The notes: generated by a model from the letters alone, not told the origin. 64,000 bases of DNA from Labilibaculum antarcticum (GCF_002356295.1 NZ_AP018042.1:3752361-3816360); one strand, 5' to 3'; positions 1 through 9,411 are shown, counted from the first letter of the stretch. Made by a program: numbers and translations.

Positions 1-1433
1 ATGTTGGCATTTAAATTTGTGACAGGCTGATTGAAAAGTACTGATTTTGTTGATTTTAAATGAAGTTTTGTTTGCAGTTCGCCAGGGGTGAAACCTTGTC
101 CAACGGCTTGCAATTCAAAATTCAGGTCTGATTTTAGATTCTCATCTAAGATTAGTTTGCTCAAATCCAAATTTGAAATTTTCAGTTCTGCATTGTAATT
201 GGTTGATTCAAAAAGCTTTTCAATATGGATTTTTGAATCTAAGTTTCCGAAAATGGTGCTTGCCTTAGCATTTGCATTGAGTTCATTTTTGTTTTTGTCA
301 ACAAGCAGAATAAAATCATCAAGTTGGTAATTCTGGTATTTTAAATCGGCAAACTTAGCTTTGGCGTGAATTGTATTTTCCTTAAAATCCAGTCCTTTTC
401 CAGTCATCTCAAATTCGCCCTTAATGTTCGACTTTAGATCAGCTCGATGAGTCCAGTATTGGCCATTTATGCTATCGGCTTTCAATAAAAAATGATAGCT
501 TGGCAAGTTGTTTATATCGTTAATCTCCCCAATAATTTTAAGAGTCTGACTCTGTTGGCTTAGAGAGAAATCTATCTGACTTTTGTTTTCTTTCTTTGTG
601 ATATTTAAGCTTACGTCGGCCTTGCCGTGAATGGAAGGTATCCATTCGTTTACATCTTCGAAATCAAAGGGGCTTGCCTTGATTGAAACTTCAGAATGAA
701 GCAATTGGTCGAAAGGAACCGAGCCTTTTGAGTTAAGCTTTGAATTTGGAAGCTGAAGTTCAAAATTTGTCCAGCTAAAAACAGAATCAATTAAACTTGC
801 CTGAAATTGTAACTTATTAACTTTTAGAGATGGCTTTTGTGTGCTTAGTTCAAGTTGATGCAGATTAAGATTCATCAAATCAACTGCAAATTTGAAATCG
901 AGAGAAACATCAAATTTTACAATTTGGGGAATTAATTTGGTGCTGTCGTTCGCCACGATTTTTGCCTCAAAATTCGTCGCAGATACATCTGCCAATTCTA
1001 TTTTCCATGAAAATGGATTCGAAGAGACTTTAGGTTCCGAATTTTCTGTAGCAGGAATCAGTTTTTCAAGGTTCCATAAATCATCCTTGTCTTGTTGCAG
1101 GAAAACTGATGTTCCATTTAGTTTCAAATAGGTAATTTCCAGTTTCTTTCCTAAAATTTTCCAAATGTTGTATTTAATTTCGAGTTCTTCAAGTCCGATC
1201 AGCGTGCTATTGTTTTGCTCCAATTGAATTTTCTTCACATGAAGGTGGGAGAGAGGATTGCCCTCAATTTGTTCTATCGTTAGTTGTGCATTTAATTGTT
1301 GATTTGCGATTTGGCAAACAGTTCCGGAAATCCAGTTGTTGAAAAGGCCGGTTGAAATGAGAAATAGCAGAATTGACAGGAGAATTACTATTCCTGCACT
1401 TACAATACCCGCTATTTTTATAAATCGCTTCAT
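1..1433 (-). CDS. TamB/AsmA-like inner-membrane protein, C-terminus cut by window edge
   Basis: This open frame runs off the left edge; about 477 codons are visible from an ATG at 1433. Residues 5-27 form one hydrophobic anchor followed by a large periplasmic region. That region is rich in short beta-strand-like segments, with a motif of the type 'N-x-L-S-H-L-H-V-K-K-I-x-L' close to the anchor, as in AsmA/TamB-type proteins. The Omp85 barrel gene lies directly upstream on the same strand with a 22-bp gap, which is the usual tamA-tamB arrangement. Known role of the family: moving lipids or outer-membrane proteins between the membranes. The pairing and architecture are seen; the TamB assignment is inference, because the diagnostic C-terminal DUF490 domain would lie outside the window. 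Confidence 0.7.
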   Translation of the reverse strand, partial: MKRFIKIAGIVSAGIVILLSILLFLISTGLFNNWISGTVCQIANQQLNAQLTIEQIEGNPLSHLHVKKIQLEQNNSTLIGLEELEIKYNIWKILGKKLEITYLKLNGTSVFLQQDKDDLWNLEKLIPATENSEPKVSSNPFSWKIELADVSATNFEAKIVANDSTKLIPQIVKFDVSLDFKFAVDLMNLNLHQLELSTQKPSLKVNKLQFQASLIDSVFSWTNFELQLPNSKLNSKGSVPFDQLLHSEVSIKASPFDFEDVNEWIPSIHGKADVSLNITKKENKSQIDFSLSQQSQTLKIIGEINDINNLPSYHFLLKADSINGQYWTHRADLKSNIKGEFEMTGKGLDFKENTIHAKAKFADLKYQNYQLDDFILLVDKNKNELNANAKASTIFGNLDSKIHIEKLFESTNYNAELKISNLDLSKLILDENLKSDLNFELQAVGQGFTPGELQTKLHLKSTKSVLFNQPVTNLNAN

Positions 1434-1455
1434 TTTACTCTAATTTGATAAGCTA

Positions 1456-3327
1456 TTAAAATGCATGTCCAATGGTGATAAAGAATTGGGTTCTAAATTT
1501 CCCCTCGAATAGTGGGCTTGCAACATCTATACGAATAGGACCAACCGGGGTTTTTACCCGTAAGCCCAAGCCTGCATCATAATTTAGCTTGTTTAGTTTG
1601 AACTCCCATGAATTTAGCCATGAATTACCAAGATCCATGAAAGCAGTTCCTGAAAATATCCCATATAAGGGAAATCTTATTTCCGCACTGGTTTCCATCA
1701 TGCTGTTTCCGCCCAATTTGCTTCCTAATTCGTTTTCTGGTGAGATTTGATTACGTCCCCAACCACGCAAGGATAATGCGCCTCCCATTAAAAAACGGTC
1801 TTCAATTGGAGTTTGCGAATCACCTTGTGTTGGTTCTATAATTCCATTTTTTACTTTTCCGGCCAAAACAACATTATTTCCAAGAGAATGGAAATACGCT
1901 ACTTCTGTCATAATTTTGTAGTAATGAAATTGAGAATTAAAGCCAATACCCATGAAGGTTAGTGTTCCCTCGTATTTCCATCCTTTTTCGGGCGAAAAAA
2001 GATCGTTGGTGGTGTTCAGGTTGTAGCCAAATGTCACCCCTGATTTATTGTGACTCAGTTTGTCGGCCTCTTCAATCGACAAAGCGGTTTTACTGGTTGA
2101 TAAATCCACTTTATCCTTACCAAAAGTGTAAGATACATAGGCCGCTGATTTTTTTGTTAGCTCCTTTTGCAAGGTAACAGAAGTACCCAATCTGTCTACC
2201 TCATAACTTTCTTCTCTTTCGCGCGAAAAGAACGGATTTAAAATAAGATCCAGGTTTTTACTCCATACATCGGGTTGTATGAATTTGGTTTCTATGCTAA
2301 GTGGAGTAAAGTAGGAGTGTTGTCCTTTGATCGATAAAGTTCGCCCGCCACCCAGAAAATTCAAGCGTTTGAATAATATGGAAGTCCTGATTTTATCTTC
2401 AGTACCATAGCCGGCACCAACTTTTAAGGACCAGCGTGGCAACTCTTTCAAATGAATGGCAATAGGTATTGCATTATTTTCGACACTATCCAACATTGCC
2501 CGAATGGTTACATACCTAAAAAGATTCATGTCGAACAATTCTTCTTGGGTCTTTTCTATTGTTGCTTGCGAAAACACTTCACTTTTTTTAATGCCAACAT
2601 GTTTAAGGATATATAATTTATTGATTAATGAATCACCCGTTAAATTAATTTCGCCAAAATAGCTTTTGTTTCCTGGCGTTACTGTGAAATTAATAGCAGC
2701 AATATGCAGTTTTTCATTTAGGCTGATGCTTTTTTCCACCCTTATGAAAGGATATCCTTTGTGGTTGAATTTTTCACGAATTAAATTTTCTGCAATAATG
2801 ATTTTGTCATCTTGAAACAGCTGTCCGGGTTTAAGGGTGATAATCGCTTTTAAGGACTCTAAAATCTGCATGTTTTCTTCAGTTCCTGTCAGAGAATAAT
2901 TAATTTCACCAAGGGAAACAGGAGTTCCTTTCCGGATGTGAATGAGAAGGTCAAGTTTTTTGTTTCTTTTATCAGGTTGAAGATCGTAGGTAATAGATAC
3001 ATCTAAAAAACCATTCTGCTGATAATATTTTTTCAGTTTAAGTAGGTCTTCATCAAATGTGAAATTGGAAAAACGGGTGCTTTTTTTCCAAAAGGTTAAT
3101 TTCCCGGTAAAAGGTCTGGCTTTGGTATTCATCTGCTTCAAAAGGATTTCCTTTTGCAGCGTATCAATTCCTGTAAACCTTATTTTGTTAACTATTGTAT
3201 TATCCTGTGCAGATGCATTCAGCAGAAGCCCCGTTAAAATTAAAATCTGCAGAAAAATCCTTCTAATATGCACCATATTCATTACCCAGCTTATTTTAAT
3301 GAATAAAGATATAGAATTTTGAAGCAA
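1456..3327 (-). CDS. Omp85-family outer-membrane protein (TamA/BamA-like)
   Basis: This is a 623-residue outer-membrane protein with N-terminal POTRA-like repeats (about residues 40-330) and a C-terminal 16-strand-type barrel (about 330-623) ending in an aromatic-rich strand. Near residue 510 the segment GGALSLRGWGRN matches the conserved (V/L)RG(F/Y/W) loop-6 motif of Omp85 proteins. The signal peptide begins at the internal Met at 3282 (MNMVHIRR, then a hydrophobic stretch ending NASA-QD), so the true start is probably 3282 rather than 3327. It sits 22 bp upstream of the TamB-like gene. Family members insert or translocate proteins at the outer membrane. A TamA role is more likely than BamA because of the neighbour and because fewer POTRA domains appear to be present. 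Confidence 0.85.
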   Translation of the reverse strand: MLQNSISLFIKISWVMNMVHIRRIFLQILILTGLLLNASAQDNTIVNKIRFTGIDTLQKEILLKQMNTKARPFTGKLTFWKKSTRFSNFTFDEDLLKLKKYYQQNGFLDVSITYDLQPDKRNKKLDLLIHIRKGTPVSLGEINYSLTGTEENMQILESLKAIITLKPGQLFQDDKIIIAENLIREKFNHKGYPFIRVEKSISLNEKLHIAAINFTVTPGNKSYFGEINLTGDSLINKLYILKHVGIKKSEVFSQATIEKTQEELFDMNLFRYVTIRAMLDSVENNAIPIAIHLKELPRWSLKVGAGYGTEDKIRTSILFKRLNFLGGGRTLSIKGQHSYFTPLSIETKFIQPDVWSKNLDLILNPFFSREREESYEVDRLGTSVTLQKELTKKSAAYVSYTFGKDKVDLSTSKTALSIEEADKLSHNKSGVTFGYNLNTTNDLFSPEKGWKYEGTLTFMGIGFNSQFHYYKIMTEVAYFHSLGNNVVLAGKVKNGIIEPTQGDSQTPIEDRFLMGGALSLRGWGRNQISPENELGSKLGGNSMMETSAEIRFPLYGIFSGTAFMDLGNSWLNSWEFKLNKLNYDAGLGLRVKTPVGPIRIDVASPLFEGKFRTQFFITIGHAF

Positions 3328-3455
3328 TTTTAGGTCGAAAGATATCGAAGTGAAAGAAAAGTTTCACGAGGTGATTTTGATAAGTTGAGGCTTCAGACTT
3401 ACAAGAGTCTGTTCTCTGATTATACAGAGTTAAACCTACTTTATTGTGCCGTGAA

Positions 3456-3986
3456 TTATTTTAAAACAATCCATTTGATCTCCAATTGAAAGCTTTCTGC
3501 CTTTTTATTACCAATAAGTATTGCAATCTCTCCCAAAACTTTGTTTGGATAGTTTTCTATTTGAAGTTTTTGTCCACGAAAGGTGGGATATAGTTCCGAT
3601 AAAGGAATCTCAATAATTTGCCAGTCGCCCGATGTTAAGAAATATGAAACGTAGGAGTGTTGCTCGCGGGCATTCGATTTAAGTCTGAATTGGTATCTTT
3701 TTCCATCACCTTTTAGTTTCAAAACCACTTTACTATATTGACCAACTTCCATATTCTCAATTGGATGTTTTATCATGGAAAAACCGCCATTGTTTTCAAG
3801 CGAAACAAAGCCTTTGAAAACGGCATTCCCTTCCGGATTCAAATAAAAACCAGAATCAGATCTGCCACCCATGATTATGTCGTCTACTACGAACCAGTCG
3901 GAAATACTACTCGTTGAATTAAATTCTACCAATGTCATTGTATTGGGGTTTATTAAATGCTGTAAAAGAATAAGTTGTATAATCAT
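3456..3986 (-). CDS. CIA30 family protein
   Basis: This 176-residue protein closely follows the CIA30 (complex I intermediate-associated protein 30, NDUFAF1-like) pattern. It has W-x-V-V-D-D-x-I-M-G-G-x-S near residues 32-44, then an F-x-G-x-V-S-L-E-N-N-G-G-F segment and a beta-sandwich rich in aromatic strands. Bacterial members are carbohydrate-binding-like jelly-roll proteins whose role is poorly defined; involvement in NADH dehydrogenase assembly is known only for the mitochondrial protein. The start at 3986 gives a short hydrophobic N-terminus; Met17 at 3938 is an alternative. It is followed after 130 bp by the omp85-tamB pair on the same strand, with no evident terminator. Confidence 0.8.
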   Translation of the reverse strand: MIIQLILLQHLINPNTMTLVEFNSTSSISDWFVVDDIIMGGRSDSGFYLNPEGNAVFKGFVSLENNGGFSMIKHPIENMEVGQYSKVVLKLKGDGKRYQFRLKSNAREQHSYVSYFLTSGDWQIIEIPLSELYPTFRGQKLQIENYPNKVLGEIAILIGNKKAESFQLEIKWIVLK

Positions 3987-4020
3987 ATCAGTAAAATAGA
4001 TAAGTGTGAAAATTGTTTGT

Positions 4021-4554
4021 TTAGCTCTTTAAAGAATAAACCAATTGGACTACACCCGACGAATAAGACTTGGTTGACTTAAGCTGAATGCTTTTGTCGG
4101 TAAGAAAGGTATCAAACAGAGATATGCCATTCGGCAATACGATAGGCATTACAAAAACGATCATTTCATCAATTAGATTTTCTTCAATGAGAACACTGTT
4201 CAAGTTACCTCCACCTATTAACCAAATGTTTTTTCCTTCCTCTTTTTTGATCTTGTTAATTAGATCAAGATGATTCTCACTTACGAAATTAACATGCTCT
4301 GTGTTTTTTAATTCTGTATTGCTTGTGAAAACATAATTTTTCTTTCCCGTGTATGGAAAGTCAATTCCCCAGCTCATGATTTGATTATAGGTTTTTTTTC
4401 CCATGATCGTAGCATCAATCGATTTGTAAAATTCTTCATATCCATAATCTGATTGTGCAGGATTTGGAATAGCCTCAAGCCAATCTACCTCTCCACCTTT
4501 TCTCGCTATTTTACCATTCAAACTCATGGCGATATATAATTTTATCTTTCTCAT
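4021..4554 (-). CDS. Dihydrofolate reductase-like / RibD C-terminal domain protein
   Basis: This 177-residue single-domain protein has the DHFR/RibD-C fold. It starts with K-L-Y-I-A-M-S-L-N-G-K-I-A, followed by a T-I-M-G-K-K-T-Y nucleotide-binding segment and a late W-L-I-G-G-G-N-L motif that binds NADPH in this superfamily. Short stand-alone members (YyaP/YwjB type) are common and their substrates are mostly unknown, so a pteridine or flavin-precursor reductase role is only a family-level guess. It lies 9 bp downstream of the cupin gene on the same strand, so the two are probably co-transcribed. Confidence 0.82.
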   Translation of the reverse strand: MRKIKLYIAMSLNGKIARKGGEVDWLEAIPNPAQSDYGYEEFYKSIDATIMGKKTYNQIMSWGIDFPYTGKKNYVFTSNTELKNTEHVNFVSENHLDLINKIKKEEGKNIWLIGGGNLNSVLIEENLIDEMIVFVMPIVLPNGISLFDTFLTDKSIQLKSTKSYSSGVVQLVYSLKS

Positions 4555-4563
4555 TGTAGTGCT

Positions 4564-4929
4564 TTATTTCAATTGTTCAGTAATATCCTTCGTGATTTCC
4601 GATTTTACATCTCCTGTATGAGCCGTAGTCTTATTTTCTATCAGCATGATTTTGCATTCTTCCTTTGCGGATACTCTGTGTTGAGTGCCTTTCGTAACAA
4701 TGTACATCTCTCCGGCATTCATATCAAATGGTTCCAAACCTTCAACTTCCATCAAAAGACTGCCTTCAATTACATAGAACAATTCATCTTCATTTTTATG
4801 ATCGTGCCACGGCACCTCATTACCTTTTATTTTGGCAATTTTAATGTAAGAATCGTTTACCTCTCCAATAACTTTGGGTGAGAAGTAATCGTTGATTTTT
4901 GTGAAGTTTTCGAGTAGGTTGGTTTTCAT
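4564..4929 (-). CDS. Small cupin-domain protein
   Basis: This 121-residue single-domain cupin has the metal-site pattern H-D-H-x4-E-x6-G in the first cupin motif (PWHDHKNEDELFYVIEG) and a second motif around GTQHRV. The fold is typical of small cytosolic cupins that bind a divalent metal and act as isomerases, dioxygenases or sensors; the substrate cannot be told from sequence. It precedes the DHFR-like gene by 9 bp, suggesting one transcript. Confidence 0.8.
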   Translation of the reverse strand: MKTNLLENFTKINDYFSPKVIGEVNDSYIKIAKIKGNEVPWHDHKNEDELFYVIEGSLLMEVEGLEPFDMNAGEMYIVTKGTQHRVSAKEECKIMLIENKTTAHTGDVKSEITKDITEQLK

Positions 4930-4993
4930 TTCTAGTTGTTTTCTGAAAAGTAAAACTATTTAATAAGGAAACAAAGAAGCTTATCCGATAAGT

Positions 4994-5602
4994 CTATTTT
5001 TGTTCAAGAAGAAATTCCAAATCAAGGATTTCAGATTTATCACCATATTCTTTTTTCAATTCAGCAACTAGAGTAGTGGCAGTATCACATTGTTTCTCAT
5101 TTTCGATACAATCTAAGACATAAGCGTTGGCAGTTACAAAATTGATGCGAAAATCTTTTGGTTTTAGTTGGTGCCCTTTGAATAATACTGTTTTGGCTTT
5201 CTTGTAATCCCCTCTGTTTACAAAGTAACTACCATCTTCTAAAATGTAATTTATCTTCTTTTCAGTGCTAATCATTTTTTTGTACTTGCGGTCTTCCAAT
5301 CTTTTATTTTCCGGATACTGATCAATTTTGTAACCGACCATTAGAAAAATAGTGATTAGGATAGGGCTGATAATTAGGACTGCTAGTAGGCGCTGTCGTT
5401 TGGATTCTTTTTTGGCTTTAATACGAATGTCATTCTTAATTCGTTCTAAATCAGGGGTCGGAATTGTTTTGCACACAAGGTGCCGGCTCTTTAAATGAAA
5501 AATATCATTATCCTTTTTCCTTGTTCTAAAAGCTGTTTTTTTAGGTCTTGCATTGTTTCTTATCGTGCTAATCATTGCTTGAACTGATCCGCCAAATCCC
5601 AT
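4994..5602 (-). CDS. Membrane-anchored TPR-like protein of unknown function
   Basis: The 202-residue product starts MGFGGSVQAMISTIRNN, an N-terminal signature I associate with uncharacterised Bacteroidota proteins. A strongly basic cytosolic stretch is followed by one transmembrane helix (about residues 72-91). The C-terminal part (about 110-195) is helical and TPR-like, with the pattern YFVNRGDYKKAKTVLFKGHQLKP. No enzymatic motif is visible. The gene stands alone, with 64 bp before the cupin gene. Confidence 0.65.
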   Translation of the reverse strand: MGFGGSVQAMISTIRNNARPKKTAFRTRKKDNDIFHLKSRHLVCKTIPTPDLERIKNDIRIKAKKESKRQRLLAVLIISPILITIFLMVGYKIDQYPENKRLEDRKYKKMISTEKKINYILEDGSYFVNRGDYKKAKTVLFKGHQLKPKDFRINFVTANAYVLDCIENEKQCDTATTLVAELKKEYGDKSEILDLEFLLEQK

Positions 5603-5806
5603 AAATATAATCTGTTTGAATTTTTGATATGTACTTTTCTTTTAAATTTATCAATAATAATCTATATAGAAACCGTTAAATTAAATTTATTTTAGGAGAT
5701 GATAATTACCGACTTTGAATGTTATTGTGATTAGATCATGTGTCAGTTTAATAGTCTACCTTGTATGGTAAGCGGTTTTGTTCCGCATACATATTAATCA
5801 ATTCAA

Positions 5807-6400
5807 TTGAATACTACATTCGATGATTTGGTCAGCACTTATTTAGAAAATAATGTTGGCTTGGCAGATAATTTCCTGAGTGAAACTCTGGCTTCTCAGC
5901 TTAGAGGCAATTTATTAAGATTGCTGTCGCAAAAGCAGATGCTTCCTGCAGGGATTGGGAATGATACTGTTTTGATTCACAATGAGCTAATTCGCAGTGA
6001 TAAAATACATTGGCTAGATCGCAAACATCAGGATGAACATGAGGACTGTTTCTTTGATCTCATGGATTGTTTTGTAGCCTATTTAAATCAGACTTGTTAT
6101 ACCGGAATTACCGGATACGAATTTCATTATGCTCTTTATGAAAAGGGAACTTTCTATAAAAAACACCTCGATCAGTTTAAAAATAATAAGGGCAGAGCCT
6201 TTACCATGATCATGTATCTAAATTTAGATTGGAAGTTGGGTGATGGAGGTGAATTGTGTATTTATCATTCGGATCATAAACAGAGCGTGGCTCCACTAAA
6301 TGGCAAATGTGTATTTTTTAAGAGTAGTGAGCTCGAGCACGAAGTGTTGCTGAGTCATAAGCCTAGGCTAAGCATTACCGGATGGTTAAAAACCAATTGA
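5807..6400 (+). CDS. 2OG-Fe(II) oxygenase (prolyl-hydroxylase-like)
   Basis: The 197-residue protein carries the iron-binding triad of 2-oxoglutarate/Fe(II) oxygenases: His120-x-Asp122 in YKKHLDQF and His178 in LEHEV. Arg187 in KPRLSITGW is placed to bind 2-oxoglutarate. Spacing and flanking strands resemble SM-20/PHD-type small prolyl-4-hydroxylases. The start codon is TTG at 5807; no in-frame ATG precedes the conserved part. It is monocistronic and convergent with the J-KTSC gene, separated by a hairpin at 6427-6456. Substrate unknown; a ribosomal protein or translation factor residue is typical for close families. Confidence 0.83.
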   Translation: MNTTFDDLVSTYLENNVGLADNFLSETLASQLRGNLLRLLSQKQMLPAGIGNDTVLIHNELIRSDKIHWLDRKHQDEHEDCFFDLMDCFVAYLNQTCYTGITGYEFHYALYEKGTFYKKHLDQFKNNKGRAFTMIMYLNLDWKLGDGGELCIYHSDHKQSVAPLNGKCVFFKSSELEHEVLLSHKPRLSITGWLKTN

Positions 6401-6426
6401 TTGGTTTGTTGGGAGGTTTAAAAATT

Positions 6427-6456
6427 ATATCCCAAACTCGTAGGAATTTGGGATAT
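6427..6456. terminator. Bidirectional hairpin between convergent genes
   Basis: A perfect 10-bp inverted repeat (ATATCCCAAA / TTTGGGATAT) with a 10-nt loop lies in the 73-bp gap between the convergent oxygenase and J-KTSC genes. T/A-rich flanks on both sides suit a two-way terminator. Confidence 0.6.
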
Positions 6457-6473
6457 GATTTTAAATATATTAT

Positions 6474-6923
6474 TTAGGCTGCTATTGCATCCTTTTTTGA
6501 CTTTCGGTAGAGGTAAGAATTGAATATACTTCTTTTAGCGAAGCGATATTGCTTATCAGAGTTGATGAATTTATTGAATACATTTCTTGGAACCCCAAAG
6601 TATTCATAAGTAGTACCATTGGTGAAAGAAATTTCAAGTAACAAGCCTTTGTGTTTGTAATCAGCAATACCCGATTGGGTTGTTGTACTAGTATATTCTT
6701 CTAAATTCGCTTCAATTGTTTCTGGAGCAACACTTACTAAGAAATGGTAAGCATCAATAATCTCGCGACTTTTGATTTCAGCTTCAGCAAATTTTTCATC
6801 ATCAGATTGAAATTTATCAGGATGCCATTCCTTAACTAAATTTCGATATGTTGATTTTAGTTTCTTAAGATCAGTGTCCTGATCAACATTAAATAATTTT
6901 TTGTACGCATTAACTCGCTTCAT
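6474..6923 (-). CDS. J domain plus KTSC domain protein
   Basis: From the Met at 6923 the protein starts MKRVNAYKKLFNV and has an N-terminal J domain with the essential HPD tripeptide at residues 34-36, as in DnaJ co-chaperones. The C-terminal half (about 85-140) matches the KTSC fold: YTSTTT-x-SGIADY near its start and TYEYFGVP later. J-KTSC fusions are widespread small proteins of uncertain role, presumably recruiting DnaK to a bound target. The frame extends to 6980, but the 19 extra codons precede the normal J-domain start, so I prefer 6923. A TAnnTTTG box lies at 7008-7015. Confidence 0.8.
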   Translation of the reverse strand: MKRVNAYKKLFNVDQDTDLKKLKSTYRNLVKEWHPDKFQSDDEKFAEAEIKSREIIDAYHFLVSVAPETIEANLEEYTSTTTQSGIADYKHKGLLLEISFTNGTTYEYFGVPRNVFNKFINSDKQYRFAKRSIFNSYLYRKSKKDAIAA

Positions 6924-7007
6924 ACAGACTCTTTCTAAATTTCCTGATAGATAAATACTTACTTGCTTTTTTGAATACAATTATTCAAGATTTTTCAAAA
7001 GCAGCCA

Positions 7008-7015
7008 CAAAAGTA
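7008..7015 (-). promoter_or_regulatory. Candidate -7 box for the J-KTSC gene
   Basis: Read on the minus strand this is TACTTTTG, an exact match to the Bacteroidota -7 consensus TAnnTTTG. No clear -33 TTG is present at the usual spacing. A start near 7000 would leave a leader of about 75 nt before the preferred ATG. Confidence 0.35.
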
Positions 7016-7133
7016 CGTATTTTATTTTTTCTTATTGCCACGTATTAATTATTTTCTCAATTACAATACGTATTTTAATTTTAAATGAGCTTATCGTTCC
7101 TGTTTCGAATAATTAACAGAGTAAATAAAAAAA

Positions 7134-7191
7134 GCTTGTTGAGAATAGAATCTTGATATGTGCGATCGTTTCAAAACTCATCTCAACAAGC
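7134..7191 (-). terminator. Terminator-like inverted repeat after the RhaT-like gene
   Basis: An 11-bp perfect inverted repeat (GCTTGTTGAGA / TCTCAACAAGC) is separated by 36 nt. On the minus strand it is followed directly by a run of seven T, so it should end the transporter transcript. The loop is unusually long. Confidence 0.55.
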
Positions 7192-7215
7192 AAACTTGCT
7201 TTTTATATTCGATCT

Positions 7216-8286
7216 TTAATGTATCCCGTTCGCCAATTCTCCGATGTAGCTTCCGTAGGTCATAATCACAAAGGAGATAACTAATATTAGTAAAGCCGAA
7301 ATAAGCGTTACATATGTTTTTCGGTTCACATCTTTCCATTCTTTCATTAGTACACCAATAATGTAACTAAAGAAGATTAGCATAGACATGTGAAGTACCC
7401 AACTTGCAAATTGAAAGCTACCCATTCTAACATGACCTAAGCCATAAAAGAAGAATTGGATGTACCACAAGGAACCTGCTAAGGCGGAAAGAGAAAAGTT
7501 TGATAAATATCTTTTTCCGCCGGTTTTCTTCGTAGAAAACAGCATTTTAATGGAGCCATCTTTTATTGTGACGATACTGAACCAAATTAGATTGGTTAGT
7601 AAACATCCTAAAGAAGAGACGATTAATTTCGCATTTCCTTCGAAATGTCCAGCCCCATGTTGGGCTGCAATATCCGAAATTGGTTGCCCTACTTCTAATG
7701 AAACACCCCAAATTGCTGATAATGATCCTGCTATTAACGTAAGGATAATTCCTTTTTTCATATTAAATCCAGTGGCATTATTGGTGCTGTTTTTAGACAA
7801 GAACTTTTCTTTTAAAAAGCCTGCTCTGCCACACAAGGCAACACCAAGTACCGAAACAATCATCCCAAAAAGCACGATGCCTCCACCTACTTTGGAGAAT
7901 TGCTCTATTAACTGTCCTTTAAGTACCAATGGAATAATCGTGCCTAAAACGGCTGATATTCCTATGGATATGGTGTAAGTAAGAGAGTATCCGATATTTC
8001 TGATGGCGTAACCAAAAGATAAGCCTCCAAATCCGTAAGTAGCACCAAGCAGTAAGGCTGGCCAAAATGCAGACGCTGGCGCTTGTTTAAGAACAATAAA
8101 TAAATCAGGAATTGTGAAGTAGCCAATTATAAGAGGCATTAGTAGCCAGGCAAAGAGAGACTGTACGAGCCAAAATGTGCCCCAAGACCATTGTTTTACC
8201 TTTTCGAAAGGCATGTAACAACTGGCCGCTGACATGCCGCCTATTGCGTGGAGGCCGGTTCCGAATAAAGGATTAGGAGTTATCAT
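7216..8286 (-). CDS. RhaT-family sugar/proton symporter
   Basis: The 356-residue polytopic protein has about ten hydrophobic segments and begins NPLFGTGLHAIGGMSAASCY. With the internal GATYGFGGLSFGYAIRNIG stretch it matches the L-rhamnose/H+ symporter RhaT family (drug/metabolite transporter superfamily), and its length fits. It lies 90 bp downstream of the UroD-type methyltransferase gene on the same strand, without an obvious terminator between them, so it probably imports the substrate for that locus. Because the cluster is about methyl transfer, the cargo could be a methylated deoxysugar rather than rhamnose itself (inference). Confidence 0.8.
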   Translation of the reverse strand: MITPNPLFGTGLHAIGGMSAASCYMPFEKVKQWSWGTFWLVQSLFAWLLMPLIIGYFTIPDLFIVLKQAPASAFWPALLLGATYGFGGLSFGYAIRNIGYSLTYTISIGISAVLGTIIPLVLKGQLIEQFSKVGGGIVLFGMIVSVLGVALCGRAGFLKEKFLSKNSTNNATGFNMKKGIILTLIAGSLSAIWGVSLEVGQPISDIAAQHGAGHFEGNAKLIVSSLGCLLTNLIWFSIVTIKDGSIKMLFSTKKTGGKRYLSNFSLSALAGSLWYIQFFFYGLGHVRMGSFQFASWVLHMSMLIFFSYIIGVLMKEWKDVNRKTYVTLISALLILVISFVIMTYGSYIGELANGIH

Positions 8287-8376
8287 GTTTTGTTATTTAT
8301 AGTGAGATGATTTGCATACTGTGTTTGGCTTCAATATGCTATTTTAATTAAGTTTTTAAGATATTAACAATGATTT

Positions 8377-9411
8377 TTATTTTTTTACAGCATCGAAAAG
8401 AGCTTCTATGTTTTCGGGAGCTATGTCTGGTAAAATGGCCTCATGACTAGGTGAGATAATTAATCCGGTTGGGAATAATTTTTTCAACTCAAGTACTCGT
8501 GAAGTTATTTGTTCTGGTGTGCCGTTAACTAATAATTCCTGTGCATCAACGGCACCACAAAATGCTTTTGAGGTAAACTGACCGCTTAAATGTTCTGCGC
8601 TCATATCTGCCGCTAATGCCTGAATTGGATGTACAATATCAACGCCCATTTCATACAAATCACCTATAATTGGGAAAATTGAGCCACAGGAATGATGCAG
8701 AACTGTAAGGCCATAGCTTTTTGCCTGGTCAATGAGTTTTTTAGTCCCCGGAAAAACATATTCACGCAGCATATCCGGATCTACCATTAAAGCCGATTGG
8801 CTGCCAAAGTCATTTCCGATAAGAACGCCATCTAATTTTCCTTTTGTTGCTTCGTAAAATCGTCCGTTTAAATCAAGATAGAATTCTGTAATTCTATCGA
8901 TCACAGCCTGAAACATTTCCGGATACATCATCATGGTTATGAGAGCATCTTCCATTCCAAAAGCAGCACATGTGTCCTGAAAATGAGCACTCCACATAAT
9001 TCCCATTTTGAAATAATCGTCCGGAGCATTTTCGGCATCCTTTTTAGCCTTTTCAACATCTAAAAAATCGGCAGGATTTGGCCATGGATATTTTTCAACT
9101 TCGGCAGGATCGTTCATTCCTTCAAAATATCCTGGAGCTGTAAGTGTTCGTTCATCTTGAGTGCCATTTGAAGGATCTTCTTTTGCAAAATTAAGAGCAC
9201 AGCCCACATCAAAGTGAGGAGCGTTATTATAGGGTACTATAATTGGCCACACATCATCCTTAATGCGTTTTTTAAGCTCATCGATACTTGACACTTTAAA
9301 ATAGTCGTATAAAGCAGGTAGTGCTGGTGGTACTGGTAAGCCCAACCAACTTGCAGGATAATCAACCTCTTCTCTTCGTATTGTTGCAAATACTCGCTCT
9401 TTTGAATTCAT
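8377..9411 (-). CDS. UroD-superfamily corrinoid methyltransferase
   Basis: This 344-residue protein belongs to the uroporphyrinogen decarboxylase superfamily branch that includes MtaA, MtbA, CmuA and demethylase components. Unlike true HemE it keeps the zinc thiolate pattern of methyltransferases: H-S-C in LHHSCGS near residue 240 and a later Cys in KAFCGAVDAQ. It heads a minus-strand transcript with the RhaT-like transporter and diverges from an AraC regulator. With the corrinoid protein at 11638 it would be the substrate-specific methyltransferase I that moves a methyl group from substrate to cobalamin (inference). The actual methyl donor is unknown. Confidence 0.8.
   Translation of the reverse strand: MNSKERVFATIRREEVDYPASWLGLPVPPALPALYDYFKVSSIDELKKRIKDDVWPIIVPYNNAPHFDVGCALNFAKEDPSNGTQDERTLTAPGYFEGMNDPAEVEKYPWPNPADFLDVEKAKKDAENAPDDYFKMGIMWSAHFQDTCAAFGMEDALITMMMYPEMFQAVIDRITEFYLDLNGRFYEATKGKLDGVLIGNDFGSQSALMVDPDMLREYVFPGTKKLIDQAKSYGLTVLHHSCGSIFPIIGDLYEMGVDIVHPIQALAADMSAEHLSGQFTSKAFCGAVDAQELLVNGTPEQITSRVLELKKLFPTGLIISPSHEAILPDIAPENIEALFDAVKK

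Noticed and set aside
3394-3411. Hairpin CAGACT/AGTCTG near the CIA30 gene end as terminator
   Set aside because: Only 6 bp, no T-run on either strand in the right direction.
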